The notes: generated by a model from the letters alone, not told the origin. A DNA stretch of 40,194 nucleotides from Thermoplasmata archaeon (GCA_022750125.1 JAKIWH010000007.1:1-40194), one strand, 5' to 3'; shown: positions 24,316 to 31,591, numbered from the stretch's first letter. Program-made: numbers and translations.

Positions 24316-25056
24316 CTACACCCCCGCCACGAGGATCTGGTCGCGGTGGAACCGGCTCACGGTGACCTGCAGCACGGCGTAGGCGATGGCTCCGATCCCG
24401 AGGGCGAACACGAGCTGGCCCACGAGGTTCGGGCCGACGGCGAGGCCGACGCCGATGACGGCGAGGAGGATGGGGAGCACGAGTAGGGTCGCTATCTGCT
24501 GCGCCGAGCGCACCTCCTTCGCCTTCGTGGAGACGGCGAGGGCCACGAAGGTGGATAACAGTCCCAGGAGCGGCGCGAGCAGGAACGCGGCGAGGAGAAG
24601 CGACCCCCAGGGGAGGTTTGCGACCGATTCCCGCGAGTCCACCACGGCGAGCGCGCCGAGGGAATACACGAGGTAGCTCGCGGCGGTGAGGGAGAGGGCC
24701 GGGACGAGCGGGGCGAGGGACTTGCCCACGAGGAGTTCGGTGTCGGTGAGGGGGGTGGAGAGGAGCGGCTCGAGGGTCCGGTTCGTCTTCTCAAGGACGA
24801 CCGAGGAAGCGCCGAGCAGGATCGGTAGAATGACGGGGAGGAGCAGGAGGAACTCGGCGAAGGTGAAGAAGGCGGTCGACGTGGAGAGTCCGTTGTTCGA
24901 CAGGCCGTTCGCCGCGAAGGAGAAGGTGACGAGCGCATCGCCGGTCAGGAAAACCGGCAGGACGAACAGCGGGTAGAGCAACTGACGGGACCGGGCGATC
25001 TCCTCGAGGTCCTTGTGCAGGAGCTCCTTCACGAGCGGCCACCGGATCGGCCTCAT
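24316..25056 (-). CDS. ABC-2 type transporter permease (NatB-like)
   Basis: A 246-residue membrane protein with about six helices (for example LYPLFVLPVFLTGDALVTFS, FAEFLLLLPVILPILLGASS, ASYLVYSLGALAVV, LVLPILLAVIGVGLAVG). The cytoplasmic stretch VLEKTNRTLEPLLSTPLTDTE is the characteristic motif of ABC-2 permeases of the NatB/YhaP type. Its ATG overlaps the stop of the ATPase gene (ATGA at 25053-25056). Together they form an exporter with two copies of each subunit. The substrate is unknown; NatAB exports sodium, but that cannot be inferred here. Confidence 0.88.
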   Translation of the reverse strand: MRPIRWPLVKELLHKDLEEIARSRQLLYPLFVLPVFLTGDALVTFSFAANGLSNNGLSTSTAFFTFAEFLLLLPVILPILLGASSVVLEKTNRTLEPLLSTPLTDTELLVGKSLAPLVPALSLTAASYLVYSLGALAVVDSRESVANLPWGSLLLAAFLLAPLLGLLSTFVALAVSTKAKEVRSAQQIATLLVLPILLAVIGVGLAVGPNLVGQLVFALGIGAIAYAVLQVTVSRFHRDQILVAGV

Positions 25057-26009
25057 CGGGCTCCCGGCGGCGGGGGGCTCGCCGCGCCGATCACCCGCAG
25101 GTAGGCGTCCTCGAGGGTAGGATTGAGGGCCGAGACCGAGCGAACGCGGTATCCCCCCCGGACCAGGGCCTCCACCCCGTTCGGAACGATCTCCTCCCCG
25201 GTTCCGACTTCGAACGTGAGGCGCGTCCCCTCCCTCGTCACGGAGCTCACGCCGTCGATCGTCCGCAGGAGCCCCTCCGCTCGGTCGTCCGCCCGAAGCA
25301 GGTCGATCGCGACCAGATGGCGGAAGAACCGCTCCTTGAGGCCGGCCGGCGTGTCGATCGCGAGGAGGCGACCCCGGATGACCGCCACCCGGTCGGCGAG
25401 CCGGTCCGCGTCCTCGAGGTGGTGGGTCGAGAGGAGCACCGTCCTTCCGCTCGCCCGCAGCGCAAGGAGGGCGTCGCGCACGCCCTTGGCCGCCTCGGGG
25501 TCGAGACCCGACGTCGGCTCGTCGAGGACGACGCAGTCGGGCTCGTGGAGAAGAGCTCGCGCGATGGCGAGCCGCTGCTTGAGACCCTTCGAGAGCGTCC
25601 CCGCCCGCTCCTCGGCCCGGTCGGCGAGCCCGAGCGAGAGGAGCTGCGTGCGGACGCGGCCGTCGAGGTCGCTACCGGAAAGCCCGAACAGACGTCCGAA
25701 CAGCTCGAGGTTCCGGCGCACCGTGAGCGATTCGTAGAGGCCCGCCGCTTCCGGGAGCAGTCCGATCTGGCGCCGGATCTCCGGTCCCGAGTCGAGGTCG
25801 CGGACATCGAGCCCGTTGACGTACGCCGTTCCCCGCGTCGGCCCGAGCAGGCCCGTCAGGAGCCGGATCGTGGTCGTCTTGCCGGCTCCGTTGGGTCCGA
25901 GGAGCGCGAACAGCTCCCCCCGGCGGACGGAGAAGGAGAGTCCGTCGACGGCAGGGGTGGGACCCCCGTAGCTCCTCGTCAGGTCGGAGGCGACGAGGTA
26001 CTCCGCCAC
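25053..26009 (-). CDS. ABC transporter ATP-binding protein (NatA-like)
   Basis: A 318-residue ATPase partnering the permease. Walker A is GPNGAGKTT (about residues 38-46), the signature LSKGLKQRLAIARALL (139-154), Walker B VVLDEPTSGLDPEA (160-173), and the switch His is in STHHLEDAD. The Q-loop position reads LLPEAAGLYE, with Glu in place of Gln, a variation common in NatA-type subunits. A C-terminal domain of about 100 residues follows. The operon order is ATPase, permease, unknown protein, truA, with overlaps or gaps of 3-4 bp. Confidence 0.93.
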   Translation of the reverse strand: MAEYLVASDLTRSYGGPTPAVDGLSFSVRRGELFALLGPNGAGKTTTIRLLTGLLGPTRGTAYVNGLDVRDLDSGPEIRRQIGLLPEAAGLYESLTVRRNLELFGRLFGLSGSDLDGRVRTQLLSLGLADRAEERAGTLSKGLKQRLAIARALLHEPDCVVLDEPTSGLDPEAAKGVRDALLALRASGRTVLLSTHHLEDADRLADRVAVIRGRLLAIDTPAGLKERFFRHLVAIDLLRADDRAEGLLRTIDGVSSVTREGTRLTFEVGTGEEIVPNGVEALVRGGYRVRSVSALNPTLEDAYLRVIGAASPPPPGAR

Positions 26010-26052
26010 GACACTGTTTCCCCCTCGCGGGGGATGAGGGTTGCGGCGGGCG

Positions 26053-27534
26053 CTACAGGTCGAGGTACCGATAGAACTCGTACGGGTGCGGACGCAGGTT
26101 CAGCTGGAGCTGCTCCTCCCGCTTGATCTCCGTGTACGCCTCGAGGAGCGAAGCGGGGAAGATCCCCTTCAGGAACTCCGAGTCGGACGCGAGGCAGTCG
26201 AGCGCTTCGGTGAGCGATCCCGGGAGCTCCCGGACTCCGAGCTCCCGCCGCCGCGCGGGCGTGAGCTTGTAGATGTCCTCGTCGACCGGCGCGGGCGGCT
26301 CCATCTTCTTCTGGATGCCGTCGAGCCCCGCGAGGGCGAGCGCGGCCTCGGTGAGGTAGATGTTCGCCGCCGAGTCCGGCGTCCGGTACTCGAGCCGCTT
26401 CGCGGCCGGGTGACCCTTCAGGTAGTACGGGATGCGGACGTTGGCGGATCGGTTCGCCCGGCTCCACGCGATGAAGACGGGAGCCTCGTACCCCGGCACG
26501 AGGCGGCGGTACGAGTTCGTCGTCGGGTTCGTGATCGCGCAGAGCGCCCGGGCGTGGGCGAGGAGCCCGCCCACGTAGTACCGGCCGGTCTGGCTCAACT
26601 CAGCGTACGGGTCGTTCGCGTCGTAGAAGGCGTTCTCCTTTCCCTGCCAGAGGGACTGGTTCATGTGCATCCCGATTCCGTTGTCCCCGAACACGGGTTT
26701 CGGCATGAACGAGGCCACCTTCCCGTGCTGCCGGGCGACGTTGCGGAGGACGTACCGAACGTCCTGGACGTGGTCGGCCGCCGGGATGAGCTCGTCGAAC
26801 CGGATGTTGATCTCTCCCTGGCCCGCCGTCGCGACCTCGTGGTGGTGCGCGTCCATCCGGATGTGGAAGCTGTCGGCGAGGATGTTGCACACCTCGCTCC
26901 GCATCCCCTCGAGCGCGTCGTGCGGGCTCGCCCGGTGGTACCCTTCCTTGAACCGGATCGCCGCATGGCCGTCCCCCGGCTGCCACGGGGCTTCGGCGCT
27001 ATCGATGGCGTAGCCCGCGCCGCCCCAGGCGTCGCGGACCGAGTCCGCGGACGGCAGGAGACGGACGTTGTCGAAAACAAAGAACTCGATCTCAGGTCCC
27101 CAGTAGGAACGGTCGTAGCCCGCTGCCGCGAGCTTCTCGACGGTGCGCCGCGCGACCCCCCGCGGGTCGTGACCGTACCGCTCCCGGGAGTGCCCCATCA
27201 ACACATCGGCGATGAACCGGCCGGTCCCCCCGTGCTCCGACTGCCACGGGATGGTGGCGAACGTGGCCGGGTCCGGTAGCAGGATCATGTCGGACTCGTG
27301 GATCGAGCGGAACCCCCGCACCGAGGAACCGTCGAGCTTCGGGACCCCCTCGGTGAACGACTCCGGCTCGAGCGCCTCGAGCGGGAGGTGGACGTGGTTG
27401 TAGCCGCCCAGCACGTCGGTGTAGAACAGTTCGATCCACCGCAGGTGCTGGGCGTGCAACTGTTCGAGGATCTGTTCTCCGCTCGCCCCGGCCATCCCCG
27501 ACGCGCCGCCGTTCCCCTTTCCCGCGAGCTCCAC
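26053..27534 (-). CDS. glnA: Glutamine synthetase type I
   Basis: ATP-dependent ligation of ammonia to glutamate; the enzyme is a cytosolic dodecamer. It has 493 residues from the GTG at 27534, which follows the purine-rich GGGGGAAGG; an ATG at 27495 is the alternative. Family signatures include the catalytic HHHEVATAGQGEINIRFD (ammonia site), GIGMHMNQSLW, the ATP and glutamate region NPTTNSYRRLVPGYEAPV, NRSANVRIPYYL and LEYRTPDSAANIYLTEAALA. The gene diverges from an Lrp/AsnC regulator across a 121-bp AT-rich gap, which makes it a likely target of that regulator in nitrogen control. Confidence 0.96.
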   Translation of the reverse strand: MELAGKGNGGASGMAGASGEQILEQLHAQHLRWIELFYTDVLGGYNHVHLPLEALEPESFTEGVPKLDGSSVRGFRSIHESDMILLPDPATFATIPWQSEHGGTGRFIADVLMGHSRERYGHDPRGVARRTVEKLAAAGYDRSYWGPEIEFFVFDNVRLLPSADSVRDAWGGAGYAIDSAEAPWQPGDGHAAIRFKEGYHRASPHDALEGMRSEVCNILADSFHIRMDAHHHEVATAGQGEINIRFDELIPAADHVQDVRYVLRNVARQHGKVASFMPKPVFGDNGIGMHMNQSLWQGKENAFYDANDPYAELSQTGRYYVGGLLAHARALCAITNPTTNSYRRLVPGYEAPVFIAWSRANRSANVRIPYYLKGHPAAKRLEYRTPDSAANIYLTEAALALAGLDGIQKKMEPPAPVDEDIYKLTPARRRELGVRELPGSLTEALDCLASDSEFLKGIFPASLLEAYTEIKREEQLQLNLRPHPYEFYRYLDL

Positions 27535-27627
27535 CGTGCCTTCCCCCGCGGGAACGAGCGGGGTCCCCTACTTCAACCCTCGGCCCTCGAACTCGGCTGT
27601 TTGACCATTGTTCATACCACTCTTCGT

Positions 27628-27633
27628 TATATT
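27628..27633 (+). promoter_or_regulatory. BoxA of the Lrp/AsnC gene, in the divergent glnA-lrp promoter region
   Basis: TTATAT, centred about 26 nt upstream of the ATG at 27656, so the lrp transcript is probably leaderless. The same AT-rich block read on the minus strand (ATATAA) may serve glnA with a leader of about 70 nt. Confidence 0.6.
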
Positions 27634-27636
27634 CGT

Positions 27637-27648
27637 CCAAATATTTGG
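27637..27648. promoter_or_regulatory. Palindromic operator candidate, CCAAATATTTGG
   Basis: A perfect 12-bp palindrome between BoxA and the lrp start codon, with an AT-rich centre and G/C ends as in Lrp-family sites. A dimer bound here would block transcription initiation at lrp (autorepression) and could affect glnA. Confidence 0.55.
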
Positions 27649-27655
27649 GGATTGT

Positions 27656-28153
27656 ATGTCACGAACGACCAGTCGCCTGGACGATCTCGACCGAGCGATC
27701 CTTCAGGAGCTCAACGTGGACGCGCGGCGCAGCCATCGGGAGATCGCGCACCACCTTCGCATCTCACCGACGACGGTGAGCACCCGGGTCGGTCACCTCG
27801 AGCGGGACGGGGTGATCCGGGGCTACATCCCAGTCCTCGACGAGGGCCACCTCGGCTGGGACCTCGCCGCGACGATCGGGATCCGGATCTCCAAGGGTCG
27901 GCTCCGGGAGGTGGAGGAACACCTCGCCCGCGACCCGCGGGTGTACGCCCTCTACGACGTGACGGGCGATTTTGACGCGCTGCTTCTCGGTAGGTTCCGC
28001 GACCGGTCCGACCTGGACCGGTTCGTGAAGCGCGCGCTCCAGGATCCCCATATCGAGCGCACCAGCACCCAGGTCGTCCTGAACTGCGTCAAGGAGGAGC
28101 GTCGCGTCCCCGTCTCGGCGCGGGCGACCGAGCGCGCCGGGAGCAATCCATAA
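27656..28153 (+). CDS. Lrp/AsnC family transcriptional regulator
   Basis: A 165-residue regulator. An N-terminal helix-turn-helix (LDDLDRAILQELNVDARRSH, then IAHHLRISPTTVSTRVGHLE) is joined to a RAM/ligand-binding domain (WDLAATIGIRISKGRLREVE, VYALYDVTGDFDALLLGRFR). It starts at the ATG at 27656, about 26 nt from the BoxA; the open frame to 27608 would begin upstream of the promoter. It is divergent from glnA, and a palindrome overlaps its start region, so autoregulation and control of glutamine synthetase by an amino acid are likely. The ligand is not predictable. Confidence 0.93.
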   Translation: MSRTTSRLDDLDRAILQELNVDARRSHREIAHHLRISPTTVSTRVGHLERDGVIRGYIPVLDEGHLGWDLAATIGIRISKGRLREVEEHLARDPRVYALYDVTGDFDALLLGRFRDRSDLDRFVKRALQDPHIERTSTQVVLNCVKEERRVPVSARATERAGSNP

Positions 28154-28184
28154 GAACCGGACTCCGACTCGAGGGTTTCGTACC

Positions 28185-29006
28185 ATGGACTGGGGGATGC
28201 GCAACCGGATCGCGAGGATGTTCCCGGCCCGCTCGGGCCACACGGTCATGCTCGCGGTCGACCACGGCTACTTCATGGGCCCCACGCGTCACCTCGAGAA
28301 CGCGGGGGCGACGATCGGCCCGCTCCTTCCGTACTGCGATGCGGTCGCCCTGACCCGCGGGATCCTGAGGAGCTCCGTTCCCCCCTCCTGCGAGGTCCCG
28401 ATCGTCCTCCGGGTCTCGGGCGGCGTGACCGTGCTGCAGGAGGACTTGAGCCACGAAACGGTCACCACGCCGATGCACGAGGCGCTTCGCCTCAACGCCT
28501 GCGCGGTCGCGCTCTCCGTCTTCGCGGGCTCGCCCCACGAGCACGAGACGCTCTCCTCGCTCGGCGCGCTCGTGAGCGAGGGGGAGAGCGCCGGCATGCC
28601 CGTGATGGCGATCACGGCGGTCGGCAAGGAGCTCGAGAAGCGGGACGCGCGCTACCTCGCGCTCGCCTGCCGCGTGTCGGCGGAGCTCGGCGCCCATCTC
28701 GTCAAGACCTACTACTGCGACGGATTCTCGAAGGTGGTCGAAGCGTGCCCGGTCCCGCTCGTCGTCGCCGGGGGTCCGAAGCTCGACAGCGAGGAGGCGG
28801 CGCTCAAGCTCGCCCACGCGGCCATCGCCGAGGGAGCCCAGGGGATCGACATGGGCCGCAACATCTGGCAATCCCCGCATCCCATCGCGATGCTCAAGGC
28901 GCTCCGCGCGATCGTACACGACCGCGCGACCGTCCGGGAGGCGACGGACGTGTTCACCGCAGAGAAAGCGAACACGACCCCAGCACCCTCCGCGGCGACA
29001 GCCTAG
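28185..29006 (+). CDS. LsrF-like class I aldolase/thiolase (DeoC/FbaB family)
   Basis: A 273-residue TIM-barrel enzyme that follows E. coli LsrF closely along its length: DWGMRNRIARMF at the start, TVMLAVDHGYFMGPTRHLE, LTRGILRSSVPPS, HLVKTYYCDGFSKVVEACPV with the Schiff-base Lys, and GAQGIDMGRNIWQSPHPIAM. LsrF is the last enzyme of autoinducer-2 breakdown. In archaea, relatives also include class I fructose-bisphosphate aldolase and ADH synthase, so the substrate is uncertain. No other lsr gene is nearby. The lrp gene ends 31 bp upstream. A CATAAG element at about 28149-28154 lies about 34 nt before the ATG. Confidence 0.88.
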   Translation: MDWGMRNRIARMFPARSGHTVMLAVDHGYFMGPTRHLENAGATIGPLLPYCDAVALTRGILRSSVPPSCEVPIVLRVSGGVTVLQEDLSHETVTTPMHEALRLNACAVALSVFAGSPHEHETLSSLGALVSEGESAGMPVMAITAVGKELEKRDARYLALACRVSAELGAHLVKTYYCDGFSKVVEACPVPLVVAGGPKLDSEEAALKLAHAAIAEGAQGIDMGRNIWQSPHPIAMLKALRAIVHDRATVREATDVFTAEKANTTPAPSAATA

Positions 29007-29042
29007 GCGACCCGCGGGCCCAAACCCTACGAACGCCCAGAG

Positions 29043-29052
29043 ATTTCATATT
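29043..29052 (+). promoter_or_regulatory. BoxA candidate for tRNA-Leu
   Basis: ATTTCATATT, the only AT-rich block in the gap, centred about 30 nt upstream of the mature tRNA 5' end at 29078. Confidence 0.5.
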
Positions 29053-29077
29053 CGGCTCCCGCACGAGCTACCCCGGC

Positions 29078-29162
29078 GCGGGGATCGCCCAGCTTGGCCA
29101 AAGGCGCCAGATTCAGGGTCTGGTCTCGCAGGAGTTCGTGGGTTCAAATCCCTCTCCCCGCA
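29078..29162 (+). tRNA. tRNA-Leu (anticodon CAG)
   Basis: An 85-nt type II tRNA. The acceptor is GCGGGGA/TCCCCGC with discriminator A and no encoded CCA. The anticodon stem is CCAGA/TCTGG, loop TTCAGGG, giving anticodon CAG. A long variable arm (around CTCGCAGGAG) identifies the Leu/Ser class. The T-arm is GTGGG/CCCTC with loop TTCAAAT, which leaves a U50-U64 mismatch. The 3' end is the parent of the repeats that bound the toxin-antitoxin modules downstream. Confidence 0.92.
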
Positions 29163-29184
29163 CCTGAACTTCTTTGAATTGCTG
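29151..29184 (+). repeat. tRNA-Leu 3'-end repeat, copy A (att-like, in the tRNA)
   Basis: The last 12 nt of tRNA-Leu plus about 22 nt of flank, with core CTCTCCCCGCACCTGAACTT. Copy D at 31.4 kb matches it at nearly every position through the flank up to ATTGC. It forms the left border of module 1. Confidence 0.75.
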
Positions 29185-29306
29185 TGACATCCGCACTGGC
29201 GGATTGTTCAAATCTCTGACGCGTGCACCCGCTCGAATCATCCGGGGAGGGCGACGAGAGACCGCGTAGAGATGGAACCCGCGATGCGGTGGGCTCGTGC
29301 TGCAGG

Positions 29307-29639
29307 TCAACCGCGCCGGGCGAGAACCTTGGCGAGCCAACCGTAGACCCCGGGCCTCGGTCGGATTGCATCGACCTGAATTCGGCCTTGAACGATTCGG
29401 TAGATCGCCCGATATCCACCCGGCACTTTCAGTCGCCAGTACCTCGTCGGTCGGCCCTTCGAGTCGTGGAAGTTCTGAGCGTCGATTTTTCCCGCGCCGC
29501 CCCGAGGGTTGGACGCGAGCAAGGGAAAGGCCGAGAAGAAGGAGTCCCGTACGTCAGGGGGCAGCGAGAGCAGCTCTCTACGCGCCTCATCGGAGAAGTC
29601 GATGAGCTGAAGGTAGTCGGACCGCGGGCTTTCAGGCAC
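29307..29639 (-). CDS. RelE/ParE-family toxin (module 1)
   Basis: A 110-residue RelE-fold toxin that is probably an mRNA interferase or gyrase poison. It shows the helical hairpin SDEARRELLSLPPDVRDSFF and the beta-sheet core with basic residues, RPTRYWRLKVPGGYRAIYRI, ending in the PRPGVYGWLAKVLAR helix. It starts at GTG, 5 bp after the stop of the antitoxin gene, in the usual antitoxin-toxin order. Key basic and aromatic residues of the fold are present, so it looks intact. Confidence 0.8.
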   Translation of the reverse strand: MPESPRSDYLQLIDFSDEARRELLSLPPDVRDSFFSAFPLLASNPRGGAGKIDAQNFHDSKGRPTRYWRLKVPGGYRAIYRIVQGRIQVDAIRPRPGVYGWLAKVLARRG

Positions 29640-29644
29640 GGCCG

Positions 29645-29866
29645 CTACCGGCCCAGTCGCTTGAGCTCCTCGTGCTGTGCCAGGACCTCTCGGAGCGGAA
29701 CGCGGGGTCCCTTCGACCGCCGGTTCAATTCCGATCGAAGCTCCGGGGTGAGAGTGTTCTCGTAGAACGACGCGAGCCGCTCCAGGAAGTCATCCCACGT
29801 TTCGGCCCCTGTCTTGAGGCCCTGGAGGTCCTCGAGCGTCGAGCGATGGATGGAAAGGCTCGTCAT
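29645..29866 (-). CDS. Antitoxin of module 1 (VapB/DUF7557-like)
   Basis: Predicted 73 residues from the ATG at 29866 (MTSLSIHRSTLEDLQGLKTG). The N-terminal strand and helices resemble the ribbon-helix-helix/AbrB-type antitoxins of the other modules: STLEDLQ...AETWDDFLERL parallels STRQLLE...GETYDDLLQEL in module 2. The acidic/helical C-terminus would wrap the toxin. The frame is open to an ATG at 29926, but an AT-rich element, TTATCTTA (about 29907-29914 on the minus strand), lies between the two and favours the shorter form. Confidence 0.7.
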   Translation of the reverse strand: MTSLSIHRSTLEDLQGLKTGAETWDDFLERLASFYENTLTPELRSELNRRSKGPRVPLREVLAQHEELKRLGR

Positions 29867-30037
29867 TCGATTTCGTGATGCGGCCACGAAGCTTCGAAAC
29901 GGTCCATTAAGATAATGTTTTCCCATTAAGAAGCCGATGTGGTGAAAGACCTCTGGGGGCTCGCCAGGTTCTAGCCGGGGGCATGAGCAAGTCTCCGCGA
30001 GACGGCGGGCCGGCCCGACGATCTACCGGCACGGAGA

Positions 30038-30082
30038 AGGGATTGGACCTTTCCGGCAGGGCTCTCTCCCCGCACGTGAACC
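30038..30082 (+). repeat. tRNA-end repeat, copy B
   Basis: AGGGATTGGACCTTTCC followed by CTCTCCCCGCACGTGAAC. The second half is the tRNA-Leu 3' end plus flank with one change. The first half resembles the reverse complement of the tRNA T-arm, so GGAGA and TCTCC can pair as a hairpin. It lies between modules 1 and 2. Confidence 0.65.
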
Positions 30083-30123
30083 TCTCGCAAGGGCCAACGC
30101 CGAGGCGCGTTCGTCGACTGGTC

Positions 30124-30426
30124 CTATCGGATGCGCCGCTTGAGTTCGGCCAGAGTGCGCCGTGTTACACCGGCATTTTGGTCGACAAGGACGACAATGA
30201 TTCGGTCCTCCGTCGTGATGTAAAAGATGCGCCGGCGCCGATCGAGATGAAACCGCCAAACCCCTCGCAACTCGCGAATTTCTTTGACAAGAACCCCCGG
30301 ATGCGAACGGAAGGGCCCGGCTCGAAGGTACTCGAGATCCTCCTTGAGCCGCCCACGGAGGCGGGCGGGTAGTCGGGTGGCCGCTTCCAGCGCGCGGGAA
30401 TCGAACTCGACGGAGTAGAGGCTCAC
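30124..30426 (-). CDS. RelE-family toxin (module 2)
   Basis: A 100-residue RelE/YafQ-like protein: YSVEFDSRALEAATRLPARL, EDLEYLRAGPFRSHPGVLVK, then the catalytic sheet LRGVWRFHLDRRRRIFYITT and DRIIVVLVDQNAGVTRRTL. The basic strand residues expected for a ribosome-dependent RNase are present. The GTG start overlaps the antitoxin stop (GTGA at 30423-30426), so translation is coupled. Confidence 0.82.
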   Translation of the reverse strand: MSLYSVEFDSRALEAATRLPARLRGRLKEDLEYLRAGPFRSHPGVLVKEIRELRGVWRFHLDRRRRIFYITTEDRIIVVLVDQNAGVTRRTLAELKRRIR

Positions 30427-30653
30427 ACCCCGAGCCTCTTGTACGCCTTGACGGACGGAACCGTCCTTGCCCTACCGCTCCGCAGCTCGGTCACGCGGCG
30501 TCGCAGCTCCTCGACGAGCTCGGCAGGGTAATACTCATCCGCGAGTTCCTGGAGAAGGTCGTCGTACGTTTCCCCCGGGCGCTTCATGGTCTCGAGGAGC
30601 TGCCGAGTGCTCGAACGGATCGTTATGGTGGTGGGCGGGTCGGCGACGGCCAT
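30423..30653 (-). CDS. Antitoxin of module 2 (VapB/DUF7557-like)
   Basis: A 76-residue protein. The N-terminal strand TTITIRSSTRQLLETMK and the helix GETYDDLLQELADEYYP are the hallmark of archaeal ribbon-helix-helix antitoxins of this family; the C-terminal half is basic and helical. A BoxA (GTAAATAA, 30676-30683) and an inverted repeat (ACAAT-N9-ATTGT) lie just upstream of the ATG, as expected for autorepression by the toxin-antitoxin complex. Confidence 0.8.
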   Translation of the reverse strand: MAVADPPTTITIRSSTRQLLETMKRPGETYDDLLQELADEYYPAELVEELRRRVTELRSGRARTVPSVKAYKRLGV

Positions 30654-30658
30654 TGGTC

Positions 30659-30683
30659 ACAATAGTCAGGCAATTGTAAATAA
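30659..30683 (-). promoter_or_regulatory. Promoter/operator of toxin-antitoxin module 2
   Basis: Inverted repeat ACAAT (30659-30663) / ATTGT (30673-30677), overlapping a BoxA-like TTATTTAC on the minus strand (30676-30683), 6-30 nt upstream of the antitoxin ATG. The position suits an autoregulatory operator. Confidence 0.5.
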
Positions 30684-30770
30684 GCACTACGTCGAGGTCG
30701 GGGGTTCGTCCTCGGAGGAATCGGTAGAAGCCAGCGCGATGACCGGCCGGGGCGGATCTTGATTCCGAAG

Positions 30771-30812
30771 CGGATTGGAACTTTCGGGATTGCACTCCCC
30801 CCGCACCTGAAC
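30771..30812 (+). repeat. tRNA-end repeat, copy C
   Basis: CGGATTGGAACTTTCGGGAT followed by CTCCCCCCGCACCTGAAC. It matches copy D in both halves and the tRNA-Leu 3' end in the second. It lies between modules 2 and 3. Confidence 0.7.
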
Positions 30813-30867
30813 CCCGAACGGATCATCACATGGTAAGCTATATGCGCGCCATGCTCTATCTATGAGC

Positions 30868-31104
30868 ATGATCACCACGATCCAACTCGCACCGGCGACC
30901 CGTGAGCGCCTCGCGCTGCTGAAGCAGTCGCCTCGGGAGACCTACGACGAGCTTCTGAACAAGCTACTCGATCTGGTCCCGACTGGTGATGAGGAAGGTA
31001 CTTACCGCGCTGCGTTCCGGGTCGGCCTGCTCAATGCACGACTCGACATCCGAGCACGTCGCACGGTCGGCCACGAGGAATTGAGGCGCAGGTTGAATCT
31101 CTGA
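30868..31104 (+). CDS. Antitoxin of module 3 (VapB/DUF7557-like)
   Basis: A 78-residue protein (MITTIQLAPATRERLALLKQ...). It carries the family motif SPRETYDELLNKLLDLVP and a C-terminal basic helix, HEELRRRLNL. An ATG 6 nt upstream (30862) is possible, but CTATATG (30838-30844) is about 27 nt from the chosen ATG, which fits leaderless transcription. It is a close paralogue of the module 5 antitoxin. Its end lies just before the toxin frame. Confidence 0.8.
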   Translation: MITTIQLAPATRERLALLKQSPRETYDELLNKLLDLVPTGDEEGTYRAAFRVGLLNARLDIRARRTVGHEELRRRLNL

Positions 31105-31355
31105 AGGCCTGGTCGATTCGGTGGTCCGAGACCGCCGCCCGCGATCTGGGCCGGCTCGACGCTCCCGTCGCTCGTCGGGTCGTTCGGAAGCTCGAGTCCG
31201 CCGCCAGCGATCCGGTCCGCTTCTTCCTCTCGCTGGTCGGTTCCGACGAACGTAAGCTCCGCATCGGCGACTACCGGTTGCTCGCGTTGCTCGATCCGGC
31301 GACACGGACAATCCTCGTCGAGCGGGTCGACCATCGGGCCCGCGTCTACCGGTAG
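31101..31355 (+). CDS. RelE/ParE-family toxin of module 3, non-canonical start
   Basis: A frame of about 84 residues: KAWSIRWSETAARDLGRLDA, VARRVVRKLESAASDPVRFF, then the toxin core VGSDERKLRIGDYRLLALLD, ending DHRARVYR. This is a complete RelE/ParE fold. No ATG, GTG or TTG exists at the expected place; the frame reads ATT at 31080 and CTG at 31101, the latter overlapping the antitoxin's last codon. Either CTG is used, translation is coupled in an unusual way, or the start has been lost and the toxin is silent. Confidence 0.7.
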   Translation: MKAWSIRWSETAARDLGRLDAPVARRVVRKLESAASDPVRFFLSLVGSDERKLRIGDYRLLALLDPATRTILVERVDHRARVYR

Positions 31356-31404
31356 GGGGGCTCGACAGAAAGGGCTCCCGCGAAACTCGAGGGCCATCGG
31401 GGCA

Positions 31405-31462
31405 GGGATTCGAACCTTTCGGGATCGTCCTCTCCCCGCACCTGAACTTTCTGGGATTGCAG
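31405..31462 (+). repeat. tRNA-end repeat, copy D
   Basis: The longest copy. GGGATTCGAACCTTTCGGGA is followed by CCTCTCCCCGCACCTGAACT and then a flank like that of the tRNA itself (ending GGATTGCAG versus GAATTGCTG). The 5' part, from CGGGGCAGGGATTCGAACC, is close to the reverse complement of the tRNA-Leu T-arm and acceptor. It lies between modules 3 and 4. Confidence 0.75.
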
Positions 31463-31591
31463 CCACCGCCGGATTCCTGCACGGTTCGCATCCCTGGCTA
31501 TCGAGCGAGCGCCGAACGGGACTCCCCAATCCTCGCTGCGTGCCCCTTGGTGGACGACCCCGCCGGTATGCTGCCCTAAACTCTTGAGTAA

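Noticed and set aside
24316-26009. Specific call of sodium exporter NatAB
   Set aside because: The ABC-2 exporter pair resembles NatAB in architecture, but the sequence gives no evidence for the substrate.
29983-30372. Plus-strand ORF of 129 codons
   Set aside because: Antisense to the module 2 RelE toxin, which has clear family motifs, and it crosses repeat copy B.
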